Assembly (NCBI GenBank): GCA_015680685.1 | Contig: MNCI01009017.1 | Location: forward strand, 706,102-770,101 | Direction of reading: 5' to 3' | From: Gnetum montanum | Taxonomy: Eukaryota > Streptophyta > Gnetopsida > Gnetales > Gnetaceae | DNA: 64,000 bases | Shown: piece after piece, positions 20,585 to 32,422 of the stretch | Layout: each line of letters begins with the position of its first letter | How positions within the stretch are numbered: the first letter of the stretch is position 1 | The notes under the pieces: generated by a model | Told to the model about the DNA's origin: nothing | Seen by the model: only the letters and a program-made list of their open reading frames with translations | The model's database searches: none | Translations under genes and position numbers: made by a program

Positions 20585-22720
20585 GAGGCCACCATTCTTC
20601 ATTAATCTCTAAACCTCTATCTCTGTTAACATTATCGGAATGTAGCTTAATCTCTATAGATTCTCTAATTTTTATCTCTAGATAATTTTCTATCTTAGCT
20701 AAGGCTTTACATTTTTTTAGTTTTCATGGTTTCATCTTTTAAGTAATTATTAACATGTTCTACTAATGGGAATTTCTCAATTCTATTAAGTTTAATGTCT
20801 CCTTCAAGTTCTTTTAGTCTGCTAAAAATGCTTCTTCCACTTTCTCCAATATATACTCTTCCACAAGAACATTCTAGTTAATAAACACCTTTGCAATTAA
20901 GGCTCTCTAATCTATATTGCTTAAGGAGGCACCAATTACTAATTTTACTAATAAGTTGAAATATAGTTTTAATATTCTCTTTTATTAATAATATTCCTAG
21001 TTTATTTGAAATGCCCATATGGTATAGTAATATTGTGATTGAATCTTTATAATTTTCTTCATTCTTATTTGAGTCTTCATCTAGTCCTTTATCATCAATA
21101 TTATGTTTGAGAAATTTTTCTTTTTTGGTAAGAAAGTTGTTAATGCTCCCATTCCCAATCTTTTTAATGATTTTTAAGTTATAACCATTTATGTAAAAGA
21201 CATGATTGAGATATTTAGATTCTTCTTCTAAGGTTTTTATATTACAAACTGTAATGTTTTTAAAAATCCCATTTTTTGATTAAAAGGATTGTTAGAAATA
21301 ACATCTAGTTATTTATCTATATGATTTTTCTTCTTGTAGAATCCACAGGAGCTTTTTAAATTATTATCATCATCCATGATCTTGGTAATGTTAACATCTA
21401 AGAAAGGAATAGAGTTATTATGTTATTTATTATTGGTAAATTAAATATTACAATCAATGCTATTTAGATATGTATGATATTTGGTTAGTTCTTGTTTGTC
21501 ATATTACCAAATGCATTCTATATTATTAACATTTTTTAATCCAATGCTTCTACTTTAGTATATATGAATTTAAAGCTTTATGTTAATAGTCGTCCATGTA
21601 TAGATTAACTATAATAAGAGAAAGAGGGAATCCCAACTGAACTCCTTGCACTTGCTCATAGAATATATTATTATATCTAAAATAAGTGGTTTCCAAGCAT
21701 AGCTTGATAATATTGACTACTTTCTTATTAACTTTTTCACTAATGACTCTAATGGCTCCTTCTAATGGAATCATGGTAAAAAGGGATACAACATCAAAGT
21801 TGAGAAGAATATCCTTAGGTTTTAGTGTGATAGTAGAGATAAAATTAACATAATGTTGAGTATTTCTTATGAAAGAAGTAGTATGTCCAACAAGTGGTGT
21901 AATAATATTATCAACAAGATACTTTGCTAGAGCATATGTTGGAGAGCTAATGATATCCACTATAGGTCTAAGTGGAACACCATTTTTTATGAATCTTAAA
22001 GGCATTATATATTTGTGGGGATGAAAATGGATAAGAATAAGATAATATTTGGTCTTTTCATCAAAATTAGATTCCATTATGGCTTTTCTAACTTTTCTTG
22101 CAATCTTCAAGGTTGGATCTTTATCAATTATTTTATAGCTATTACATGCTAGAATTTCTAACATTTTCTCTTTATATGTTTTTTTTTCATCCATTATTAG
22201 GATTGCGTTTTCTTTATTTACTTACATAATTTTAAGAGAATCTTCATTTTTCTTTAAGTTCAAAAGTGCTTTCAATTCTTTCTTGGAAATGTTACTTTTA
22301 GGTCTTTTGGCTTTAAGTAAAATGTTTAACTATTTTGGATGAATCTTATAGCTTTATCCATATTCATGCTTCTAAGGGATTGTTCTATATCAACAATAAA
22401 GTTTTCATATTTAATTCGTTTTAGAGAAATGACAAAATTTAAACCTTTATTTAATAGTTTAATGATATCTTCACTTAAGGACTATTTAGCAGATTTGTTA
22501 CAAAATTTTCTTTTTAGGTACTAAGCTCATTAAGTCTAAAGTTAGAATCTCTTTGTTAAGCTCTTGCTTTACCTTAATTCTTCTATCATATCTCTATTTA
22601 ATTATCAAAACTTTCTTTTGAGCTCATGCATTTTTACTAATTTGAGCTTTATAACATCTTGATAAGCTTTGTCATAAGTTTAATGCTTTTGTTGACATGG
22701 CTCTTGGATAAGCTTATACT
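20585..22720 (-). mobile_element. Penelope-like element: RT plus GIY-YIG endonuclease
   Basis: The N-terminal part reads LSEDIIKLLNKGLNF and KELKALLNLKKNEDSLKI. The RT core is open at 21583-22194: GVPLRPIVDIISSPTYALAKYL, FDVVSLFTMIPLEGA (motif A) and GVQLGFPLSLIIVNLYMDD (motif B). The motif C position reads NVNN where YVDD is expected, so the RT is inactive. After a linker comes a GIY-YIG domain at about 20760-20920 (GVY..ECSCGRVYIGESGRS, FSRLKELEGDIKL) and then RESIEIKLHSDNVNRD and EEWWPLIL, the usual C-terminal end. RT followed by GIY-YIG is specific to PLEs, which are related to telomerase RT. Stops and frameshifts show it is dead. Ends and target duplication were not found. Confidence 0.88.
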
Positions 22721-24690
22721 TAATCTTTTTAAACTTGTAGAGCTTCACATTATGTAGATACCTTTATTTTCATCTAAATGGTTTTGTGATCAGTGACATG
22801 ATAATTCATTACAGACAAAGTTTAAGTCTAAGCTATATAATCATGTGATTTTTTTGTTTTTCTTTAATATGATTCATTGTGACATAGGTTTCCTTTGAAT
22901 AAGCTTCCAATCATAACTTTATTGAATGATGAAAAATCACATCTTTATAAAGCCTCTTTTATTTACTCTAGCCAAGTCAATGTCAAAATTTTTTTAATTA
23001 AAATCCATTTTAAGAGTGGACTTAGTAGTTGTTTATCTATAGTTTAAAATAAATCATGTGTCTTTTATTTTTATCTAGATGGTTTGGTTTCTATCTAGAT
23101 ATTTTTGGCATTTTCTGCATCATGTTCATGAGTTGTTTCCATTTAGATATAGCAGCCGTTTTGAGATGAATAGAATAGCTAAATTTCTTTTACTAGTACT
23201 GACATGGTAGGATGTATTTTTTAAGCTTGTACTTTTATGACGGTTTCTTTGGCATGCATAGTTATTTTAACTTTTTAAAATCGCATTCTTTATATTTTTC
23301 ATCTACATGATTTCTACTATGCTTACGTGTCATAGTCTTTTGAACTTATACAATAAAGTTGAGTTTTTTCTTTTACTATTAATGTGGTTAGGTGGGTTGT
23401 TATAGATCAAGTGTTTTCTTATAACAGGTAAAATTATTTCACACCTTTAACCTTTTCTTATCCTTGCACCTTTAACCTTTTCTTATCCTTGTGCTATTGA
23501 TCTGGATTAAAATCTTTTTGATCACATGTCCTTTGTTTCCTCTATATAGCTCATTTTCATCTAGATAAAATTAATGTGTAATTCTTAAGATTTATGACAC
23601 GTGATCTAAATAATTAGATAAATGATTTGGGCTAGTGTTGACATGGAAGAATTATAAAAATAAAACATCTCTTTTCTTTTTGCATATGAACTTTTAAGCT
23701 TTTCAATAGAAAAGAAAGGCTTCACATGGTTCTTGAGCTCCTTACAAACATTCATATAATAACCTTAATAGTAAGCTTATCTTACTTTCATTGATTTGTT
23801 ATTATCAAAAAATAAGAACATATAATTTATCTAACTGGTAAGTTGAACCCATGACTTTAGCTTTCCAACTTAAAAATACAACTTATTTACTTTGCTATAT
23901 GAATCAAAGTTACAATTTAAAAGGTTCCATGCTTAAGTTTTTCAATTTTTCCCTTAGTGCTAATGTGGATGATGAGCTTGAAAAAGACTTTATGTGTTTA
24001 AACATTAATCTAGATGCTCTTGCTTTTATCTAAACAATTTTTTTAGCTTGTAATATGTTAGTAACCCTTTAAAGCTAGCTATAGTTTTTAAAAAATCAAA
24101 TCTATTTATTCTAGTCCATAGTACATAATGCTCATAAGTACATAATGCATGAAAGAAAATAGTCTAAAACATCTATGCAAAATGTCAAAATATTCCCAAA
24201 AGAGAAAAAAACTAGTGCTAAAAATAAATATGTAAGAAATCCAAAATTGAGTAGCAAACATTAAAGGAATATCCTTGCTTCATCAGAACTAGTGATCTAA
24301 AAATAAGATAAGGGATTAGTTTACACTAAGTGAGAAATCTTGGCATTTCCTTGGTTGAATTAAGGGTAAGTCTCATGATGGCTAGGTGAGGGCACATTGG
24401 CTTGCAAAATATGTCAATGTACACAACCAATCCAACATCATAGATCACACATCATACATCGATCTAACTATCAAATAACATCTAACTAAATTAAATTTCC
24501 AAATTCATCCATCAACCTATAAATAAGGAGGCTAGCATGCACCACATTTAGTTTCAAATGTGTGAAATATTATCATAGGTACTTTTCCAATTTCCAAACC
24601 AAATACCAAACTACCATGTACATGGATTTATTTATTAGTGTCAAACCAAACTATTGGTGCTAGAGGTGCCACCCAAGACTTGAAAGGATT
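22721..24690. other. AT-rich stretch with no recognised gene
   Basis: No credible ORF. Several TATCTAGAT words occur at 22770-23100. A CCTATAAATAAGGAGG sequence at about 24520 looks like a TATA box but its element is unknown. Confidence 0.4.
23442..23491 (+). repeat. 25-bp tandem duplication
   Basis: CACCTTTAACCTTTTCTTAT plus CCTTG is repeated exactly twice, head to tail. Confidence 0.9.
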
Positions 24691-25016
24691 GAGAGCATTA
24701 GGAGAGATGAGAGATAGAGAAATTTGTTATTAAGGAGAAGAATCAAAATAACCAAACATCAGACTCCATGGTAGATCAAGAAAGACTGCACAAGAAATGA
24801 GGAGTTATTCTACACCCCTAACCAAACTAGGGTAAGTAGTGAGGCATCACATTCTATTCACATTGATTTATATTTATACATGGAGTTCATAACCATATGC
24901 TTAAAATAAGCTTTGACCAATGCCTCTATCTTAGGGATTATTCCTCATCATCTCATATGCATATCCTATTAGTTATGAGAGTACTCTCATATGTACTTTG
25001 AATAAGTACATATTAA
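24691..25016 (+). repeat. Dispersed repeat, copy 1
   Basis: GAGAGCATTAGGAGAGATGA through AATAAGTACATATTA is repeated in the same direction at 44997-45306. Long exact stretches include the one around GGAGTTCATAACCATATGCTT. Identity unknown; both copies flank Element B and the chromovirus remnant. Confidence 0.8.
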
Positions 25017-25505
25017 ATTTATCATCATCTTGCTTTGTTATATGCCATATATTTAATGTTGGCATTATCCTCACAATCATGCACTATTCAATTTCATGTC
25101 ATGCATTTAAATAATTATCATCATGCAATTATATTATGATCATATTAAATCTTGAAGCTTCTTGACTTCTTTACTCATCTTCTAGATGGAGATCTCCTTT
25201 CTTATTTATCGATAGCATCATCATGGTAGCTCTCTCTTTGATCTTGTTGCATGGTGTTGAAGACTTGATTTGTCTTATGATTACTCCTCATCTATGTTTA
25301 CTGGCAAGAGGAGCAAGGCCTTGTTGTGCATGAGCTCTATTGCACAATCTTTAAGTTCAATCTTCTTAATAGTGCACCTTCTCAAGAATTAATTTCACCA
25401 TCTTAAATTGCATTAGATAAATAATGTTTTATCTTATTATAGGCATGATCTTGTTATTGTAGTCTTGAAGTCATGTCTTCATTTTGCTTGGTTGTCTCCA
25501 AGGCT

Positions 25506-26100
25506 ATAACACCCTACCCTATCACACCTAGCTAGGGCAGGGTGATGTCTGGGATCACTGGTAATACCATAACAGAAGCATGAAAAACTAAAAACTAATG
25601 ATGTGTAAAAACATGTTATGTTAAGGATGGTCAAACTACACAAAAATTTCATGCCAAACCAGAACTAAACATACATTTCAATTTGTAAAACTAAATATCA
25701 CTAGCTCACAAGATACAAAAACACATAAACATCATCATCACATATATCAGAGTACAAAGAGTTTCATACAATTATCAAGAGCCCATATTCATGTACATAG
25801 AAATATATAGTAACCAAGCCCTAAATATTTTCCCCTCCTCTACTCTCCCTCTCTGTGCTCATTTGGACTCCTACAACTTCCACCTGTAATTAAATAAAGT
25901 TAGTATACAACTGAGTGGGAAGCCTTTACACTTCCCTTGCTAGATGGTCAACAAGTGCTACACTAGAGGAGAGGAGTGGGATACCAGGCAACTTGCATTA
26001 CTTGTTAGTCTTGCGCATGCTAATACCAACTCATGAACACACACATATCACACATACTACTAGCATAATTATTATCAAAGAGGATAAAGTTATATCATAC
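25506..26100 (+). repeat. Possible LTR head (TATAACACCC type)
   Basis: TATAACACCCTACCCTATC resembles the TGTAACACCC start of many plant chromovirus LTRs. CACCCTACCCTA and TAGGGCAGGGTG form an inverted repeat. A similar start is at 45675. The right end is not identified. Confidence 0.3.
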
Positions 26101-27146
26101 AATTTGGATTGACCATAAAAGCTTCCAATATCTTATGAGTTAGCCACAGTTAAACTTGTGACAACATAGATGGATGGAGTTGCTTGCTAACTTTGATTTC
26201 ACTATTAAATACAAGCCTAGAAATACTAATAAAGTAGCAGATGCATTAAGTAGGATGGCAAGTAAGCTTAATAGCTTGAAAATCCAATTAGATTTACAAG
26301 AGAAGATACAAGGGTAACAATGACATGATCCATGGTGTCTAGAATTAAGGCATAGATCATCTCTAATGGGCCGCTCTCTGTGGATAGTCATGGAGCGATA
26401 TGGAGGGATGGTCAAGTATGTGTTCCAAAAGCTTTACAATTGTAGTTAATGGAGGAGGCCCACATGAGTAGATACCAGATGCATCCAGGTAGTTAGAAGA
26501 TGTACCAAAGTTTACGACAGATGTATTGGTGGCTTGGTATGAAGAGGAATGTAGGAGAATATGTGTCTCGATGTTTAATTTGCCAACAAGTGAAAAGAGA
26601 GCATCAAAGGTCTGGGGGATATTTGCATTACCACAATATTCCTCAATAGAAATGGGATGTCATTGGTATGGATTTCATTGTTGGTCTTTTGTAGATTCGT
26701 AGTGCCCATGATGCTATCTTAGTAGTAGTTCACTTGTTGGCAAAGTCTATCCATTTCCTTGCCACATGAGCCTTGGTGAGTGTAGTAGAAACTACACATC
26801 TCTTTTTTGTAGAGATAGTGTAGTTGCATGGTGTGCCACAATGGATTATTAGTGATGGAGATGCTTGATTCATATCACATTTTTGGTAGGCATTTCAGAA
26901 TGAGATGGGTACAAAGTTAAATATGAGTTTAGCATATCATCCACAAACTGATGGTCAGATTGAGTGGGTGAATTAGATTTTCGAGGACATGTTGAGAGCC
27001 TATGCTTTGTAGTATAGAGAAGGCTAGGATTAGATGCTATCCTTGAATTTGCATATAATAATAGTTATCAATTAGGAGAGTTTTCAGACAACACCATATG
27101 AGATTTTATATGGTAGGCCATGTAGAACACCTTTATGTTGGGATAT
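26101..27146 (+). pseudogene. Chromovirus-type RNase H and integrase remnant
   Basis: In interrupted frames it reads HKSFQYL, then RWMELLANFDFTIKYKPRNT and KVADALSRM (end of RNase H). The integrase follows: zinc region RYWWLGMKRNVGEYVSRCLI plus CQQVK, catalytic core DFIVGL, QWIISDGDA, and AYHPQTDGQIEWVN, then TTPYEILYGRPCRTPLCWD. The order and motifs are those of plant chromoviruses, a gypsy lineage different from A-E. Many stops. It is cut at 27146 by the LTR of Element B. gag and RT are not seen upstream. Confidence 0.8.
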
Positions 27147-27442
27147 TGATGAGCTGTGATATCGTGTACGTGATATCAAGGCCTTCCACATGATATTGCA
27201 TACACGATATTGGGGCTTGCCTCGTTGCCTATAAATAAGAGGTGGGTGCACTTGGTTTGCATAGTTAGTCTTAGTCCCTTATCCAAACTCTTGCCTTTTT
27301 CCCTTTCTAGAGATAGAATTATTTTTAAGCACCCACAGTAGGAGTCATAAAGTGAATGGATCTTTCTTCGAGCATTGTGTACCTGAGCACACCTTGTGCA
27401 CGGCAATGAAGACGAACTTTGTGATAAACCTTGTAGCATTCA
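27147..27442 (+). repeat. Element B 5' LTR head
   Basis: It begins TGATGAGCTGTGATATCG and has several GATATC-type palindromes, then a TATA box in CTATAAATAAGAGG (27229 on). It is homologous to Element C's LTR (CAGTAGGAGTC, GACGAACTTTGTG). It is cut by unknown bases. Confidence 0.85.
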
Positions 27443-28038
27443 NNNNNNNNNNNNNNNNNNNNNNNNNNNNNNNNNNNNNNNNNNNNNNNNNNNNNNNNNN
27501 NNNNNNNNNNNNNNNNNNNNNNNNNNNNNNNNNNNNNNNNNNNNNNNNNNNNNNNNNNNNNNNNNNNNNNNNNNNNNNNNNNNNNNNNNNNNNNNNNNNN
27601 NNNNNNNNNNNNNNNNNNNNNNNNNNNNNNNNNNNNNNNNNNNNNNNNNNNNNNNNNNNNNNNNNNNNNNNNNNNNNNNNNNNNNNNNNNNNNNNNNNNN
27701 NNNNNNNNNNNNNNNNNNNNNNNNNNNNNNNNNNNNNNNNNNNNNNNNNNNNNNNNNNNNNNNNNNNNNNNNNNNNNNNNNNNNNNNNNNNNNNNNNNNN
27801 NNNNNNNNNNNNNNNNNNNNNNNNNNNNNNNNNNNNNNNNNNNNNNNNNNNNNNNNNNNNNNNNNNNNNNNNNNNNNNNNNNNNNNNNNNNNNNNNNNNN
27901 NNNNNNNNNNNNNNNNNNNNNNNNNNNNNNNNNNNNNNNNNNNNNNNNNNNNNNNNNNNNNNNNNNNNNNNNNNNNNNNNNNNNNNNNNNNNNNNNNNNN
28001 NNNNNNNNNNNNNNNNNNNNNNNNNNNNNNNNNNNNNN
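27443..28038. other. Assembly gap (596 N)
   Basis: Unknown bases covering the rest of the LTR, the primer site and the start of gag of Element B. Confidence 0.99.
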
Positions 28039-30300
28039 CACGAATTGGTATGCAGCACTTACAGGTAGAATACATTGTGCATGATCATGACTCAAGAGAG
28101 TATCAACCCATGGAGGCACAATGTCAAAGGGATTTACAACAGGAGAGACGTCATGAATCCATGAAGGGAAAGTTGTTGCAGAATGTCCCACATGTCCTAA
28201 GAGAAAATGAGGGTGGTGAACCTACCTCAGGTAGTCGCCCACATAATGATGTTCCTCCCGTTGACTTTGGTCAAGGGGTTGTGTATCAGAATCTTTACTC
28301 AACTATCCGTAACCCAGATTCTAGTACCGACAGATATATAGGATCTGAAAAAGGAACATGAACACATGACAAAGATGGATATTCTGATTGTAACCATGAT
28401 CGAGGCCATGACCATCGAAGTGAAGGAAGTAGGCACCATCGTGGTGATGGTCTTCCTTCTTCTTCACCTTCATCATATCTTTCACCCTTTCCTTTAGGAT
28501 CTGGAAGCAGTCACAAAGAAAAAGACTATGAGGATAAGGGTAGGCGAAATGGGAGTCATAGACAAAATAGTTGAGAAAGGGGACAAGGGCACTCTAGAGA
28601 AACACACCATGAAAGAAGGGAGAGTAGGGAACAACATGGACATCACAGACGCCATAGAAGAGACGATCACGATGAACCCGTACTCGCTACTCAAAGTATG
28701 TTAGACATAACTGAGGCTGTTAGGATCTCAACAAGGCATGAAAAGGATAGTAGGATCAAGAGATTAGACATGAACAATATCCCATGATTTGAAGGGGGAT
28801 ACAACGCTAATCCTCAAAATCATCTACACGCATTTCATGATACATTTTCCTTACAAAACATAAAAAACGAATGGCAAAAATTAAAGTTATTTTTACAGAT
28901 GCTAATCAAAGAAGTGGAAAGCTAGTACTAGTCCTTAGAACCAGAATCCATTTGTAGGTGGAGTACCATGTCAGAATTGTTCAACGATAAGTACCAACCA
29001 TACTCCCGAGTGTCCAACCTACGAAAGCAAATCCAAGGCTGGAAACAAGGAGGGCATGAACCCTTGAATGCCATCATGGGTTGATATTATGCACTATTAA
29101 ATCATTGTCCTAGCCATGGTTATTTGTAGAGGGATCAACTACGCCATCTCGTAGATGGGCTTAGGCATGAAACGCGAAGAACCCTCGGGACTTATGCCCA
29201 AGGAAGACTATCCAAGCTTAGGACCCATCAAGTACAAAGATTATTGGAGCAAGTTGTTAAAGAGGAAGGTGAGTTACATAAAAGAGAAAGTGCAGAGGAA
29301 TATAATAGAGATCCTTCCCTCCAAAAGAAGGGAGTAAGATTTTGTGAGGATGAATAAGAGTCACCACTCGAAGAGATGGTGAATAGGAAAACTTTTCCCA
29401 TTTAAAAACTTGCATTGGAAGTATTGGCAAAGGTGGACCAAATGTGGGACTCCCTATATGATAAATTTCAAATTGTTCTCAAAGTAGTAGAGGAGTCTAG
29501 AGAGCAAGGTAGTGAATGGGAAAACTAAAAAAAGAGAGAACCAGAATATGCACGTAACAAGGGTAAGGGCAAGGTTGCCATCATCGAAGAGGTTGTGGAT
29601 TTGGATATAGACAATGATAATAGATGCGAGATATACTAATATGACCATCCTAAGGGATGGTTCCCTATAATCTCACATCTATAGGAGTCTGGGGTGTATG
29701 CACTCAACCCACAATTAAACAAAAGGCAAATACCCTAAAGGTTACCTTACCCTCAAGGTAACCCAAGGCAATTCCACCAACCCTTAACATATTATCCAAG
29801 TGGAACTCCACCACAACCAATTGAGAAGTATCAATAGTGGCAATACCCACAATCATGGGGAATGCCACCACCACAAAAATAGTATCCTTACTGACAACCT
29901 AACCCGTATGGATATTACGTGTAGCAACCAATCTCTCCATGTGACTCTACTGGTCACATCACTCCTCAACCTCACTACCAAGCCCATGACTACTATAGGA
30001 ATCCTTCTCCTAGGGGCGATGTTCCATAGACATTCTATCCTTGTCATCTGGCTGCACCTCTTCCACCCATATCTCCATTACCACCTACTCCATCTATGCA
30101 GGGTGAACTCCCTGCCTAGCCGTAGCAACTTAACGCTACAAGGGCTATTAACTCTTAATCTATTGTTGGTTCTGACAACTTCATGAAGAAAGGATCTTTC
30201 TTCAGAACCAATAGTCCAACTAAGCCCTTACAACCACAAGCATCTAATCCTTGAGATGCCTGATTACTAATCAAAACTTCAGAGCTCACTTCAAGCCAAA
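28039..30300 (+). pseudogene. Element B gag
   Basis: The N-terminus is lost in the gap; the reading starts RIGMQHLQVEYIVHD, homologous to Element C's QIGMTKLYAEYVVDD. It continues with an acidic/His-rich linker, the capsid core NPQNHLHAFHDTF and EWQKLKLF, SNLRKQIQGWKQG, RRTLGTYAQGRL, a coiled segment, and CEIY.YDHPKGWF in which several knuckle cysteines are lost. A proline/tyrosine-rich tail ends near 30290. Several in-frame stops. Confidence 0.8.
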
Positions 30301-30311
30301 CACCGTGCCCA

Positions 30312-30830
30312 ATGCATATGATCATGTTAACTCATACTGTCACCAATTACATTAAGGCTAGCCATCTTCCTAGGAAATTTTTTGATCTTGGAAGTACTCT
30401 TATATATTTACAAATTGTTGGGAATGAACTGTGCAAGGCTCTTTTGGATTTAGGTTCTAGTGTCAACCTAATCTCTCAAGAAATGTACAAAGCCTGGAAC
30501 CTACCTCCACTAAAAAAGGGTAACATTCATTTAGAGTTGGCTGACCAGTCCATCACTATCGCATTAGGACTAGTGGAGGACATTGTCACCACTGTTTGTG
30601 GGTGGTTGTATCCAATTGACTTCCTAGTGATTCAAGTGAACAACGGTAAGGGGGACTTCCCAATCATAATGGGAAGAGCATGGCTAAGCATAGTTGATGC
30701 GTGCCTAGGAATTTGCAATCTTTCCCTAGAAATATCGAAGGAAAATATGTTTGCAAAGATCAAGAAGAAGAAATTTCCATGCATCGTATACAGTGACATA
30801 GGGTGTAATTGCATGTAGAAGTCATGGTTT
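30312..30830 (+). pseudogene. Element B aspartic protease
   Basis: A 168-codon open stretch reads as a retropepsin: KALLDLGSSVNLISQEMYKA has the catalytic Asp (DLG in place of DSG/DTG), and DFPIIMGRAWLSIVDAC matches the conserved ILGRPWL region. The same domain in C keeps DSG. It would process Gag-Pol. It is the best preserved coding piece of B. Confidence 0.85.
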
Positions 30831-31119
30831 ATGCAACGTTTAACATTACCTGCATGTAATCAGTGTGCGCAAGTGACTAATATACAAAGATGCCTATATG
30901 TTGTAGCCACAAGACAAGAAGGCACCCAGTGGTTGATAGCTGATCAAGAGAGCAGTTAAACTATATGTGTGGAACCAACTAAGGATTTGACTTGCACTTA
31001 CATCAATAGCATAGACACATTAGAGCAAGTCCGTCATCAACTTCTAAGTCCTGACATTGAAAATATCAACTAGGGGAAGTTGGAAATCCATGATAAGTTT
31101 AAGTAGGATCCCCTTGAGT

Positions 31120-31960
31120 TAAAACCATTGCCCACCGGTATGGAGTACATGTTTTTCAAGAATGGAAAATTGGTAATTATTAATGTGAAGCTTGCTCCTC
31201 AATAGAAAGAGAGACTGCTAAAGGTGATAAAAGAATGGCCAAAAGCCTTCACTTGGTCATATCTCGAATTAATCGGAATAGATCCTAGTATATGCCAGCA
31301 CAAAATTTACACCGACCCCTCCATGAAGTCTCGATGATAACTGCAGAGGTGACTTAACCCAAAGCTTAAGAAAGTGGTTAAGAAAGAAATTGAATAGCTT
31401 CTAAAAGCTCGATTCATATACCCAATTGCTGATAGTGAATGGGTTAGTCCCTTAGTTATTGTGCCCAAAAAGGAAGGTAAATGAAGGGTGTCATAGATTT
31501 TAGGCTACTAAATATGGCAACATTCAAAGATGAATTTCCATTGCCATTCGTCGACCAAGTCTTAGACACCATTGTAGGGCATCACTACTATAGTTTTCTG
31601 GATGGGTAGAATGGGTACAATCAAATACAAATAGCCCTAGAAGACCAAGCCAAGACTATTTTCACTAGTCATTGCGGAACATTTGCATACAAAAAGATGT
31701 TATTTGGCTTGTGTAATACCCCTGCAACGTTTGAATGATTAGTTCTAAGCATATTCTAGTAGCAGATAGGAAATGGTATGGAATTCTTCATGGACGACTT
31801 CTCCACTTACGGAGTGAACTTCAATCAAGCCTTGGACCGGTTAGAGCAAGTACTAAAGTGATGTGTAGAAACCAATTTAAGGCTTAACTAGCAAGAAAGC
31901 CATTTAATGGTCTAAGAAGGCATCATATTAGGGCATAATATTTTGCAAAAAGGGATAGAG
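31120..31960 (+). pseudogene. Element B reverse transcriptase
   Basis: Readable motifs in order are KAFTWSYLELIGIDPSICQH, EWVSPLVIVPKKEGK, DEFPLPFVDQVLDTI, YYSFLDG.NGYNQIQIA, TFAYKKMLFGLCNTPATFE and GMEFFMDDFSTYG, the catalytic box with both aspartates kept. Then ILGHNILQKGIEVD and KIKVIQG. Order and spacing are those of Ty3/gypsy RT. Stops replace Trp, Gln and Arg codons. Confidence 0.88.
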
Positions 31961-32417
31961 GTAGACCTCAAAAAGATCAAAGTTATCCAAGGAATTACTT
32001 GGCAACCTGAAACTATAAAAGATATTCGATCATTCCATGGACACACTAGCTACTACAGAAGGTTTATTGAGAACTTTTCAAAGGTTGAAAAACCATAGGT
32101 TGAACTTACAAAAAAGGAAGTACCTTTTGAATGGACCAGAGAATGTGAACTAGCTTTCCAAACTTTAAAACAGAAGCTTGTAGAAACACCCATTCTACAA
32201 GCTCCTGACTGGTCCAGACCATTCCACATAATGACTGAAGCATCCAACTATGCTTTAGGAGCCGTACTTACATAGTTAGATGACCAAAGACATCCTTATT
32301 ACATCCACTATGCAAGTAGGAGTATTGCTGGTGCACAACTTAACTACACCACAATAGAGAAAAAATTAATGGTTGTAGTGTTTGCACTAGAAAAATTTAG
32401 GCACTATGTCTTGGGCT

Positions 32418-32422
32418 ATAAG
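32418..32422 (+). repeat. Target duplication ATAAG, left
   Basis: Matches 42302-42306 exactly; marks the insertion of Element F in Element B. Confidence 0.93.
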
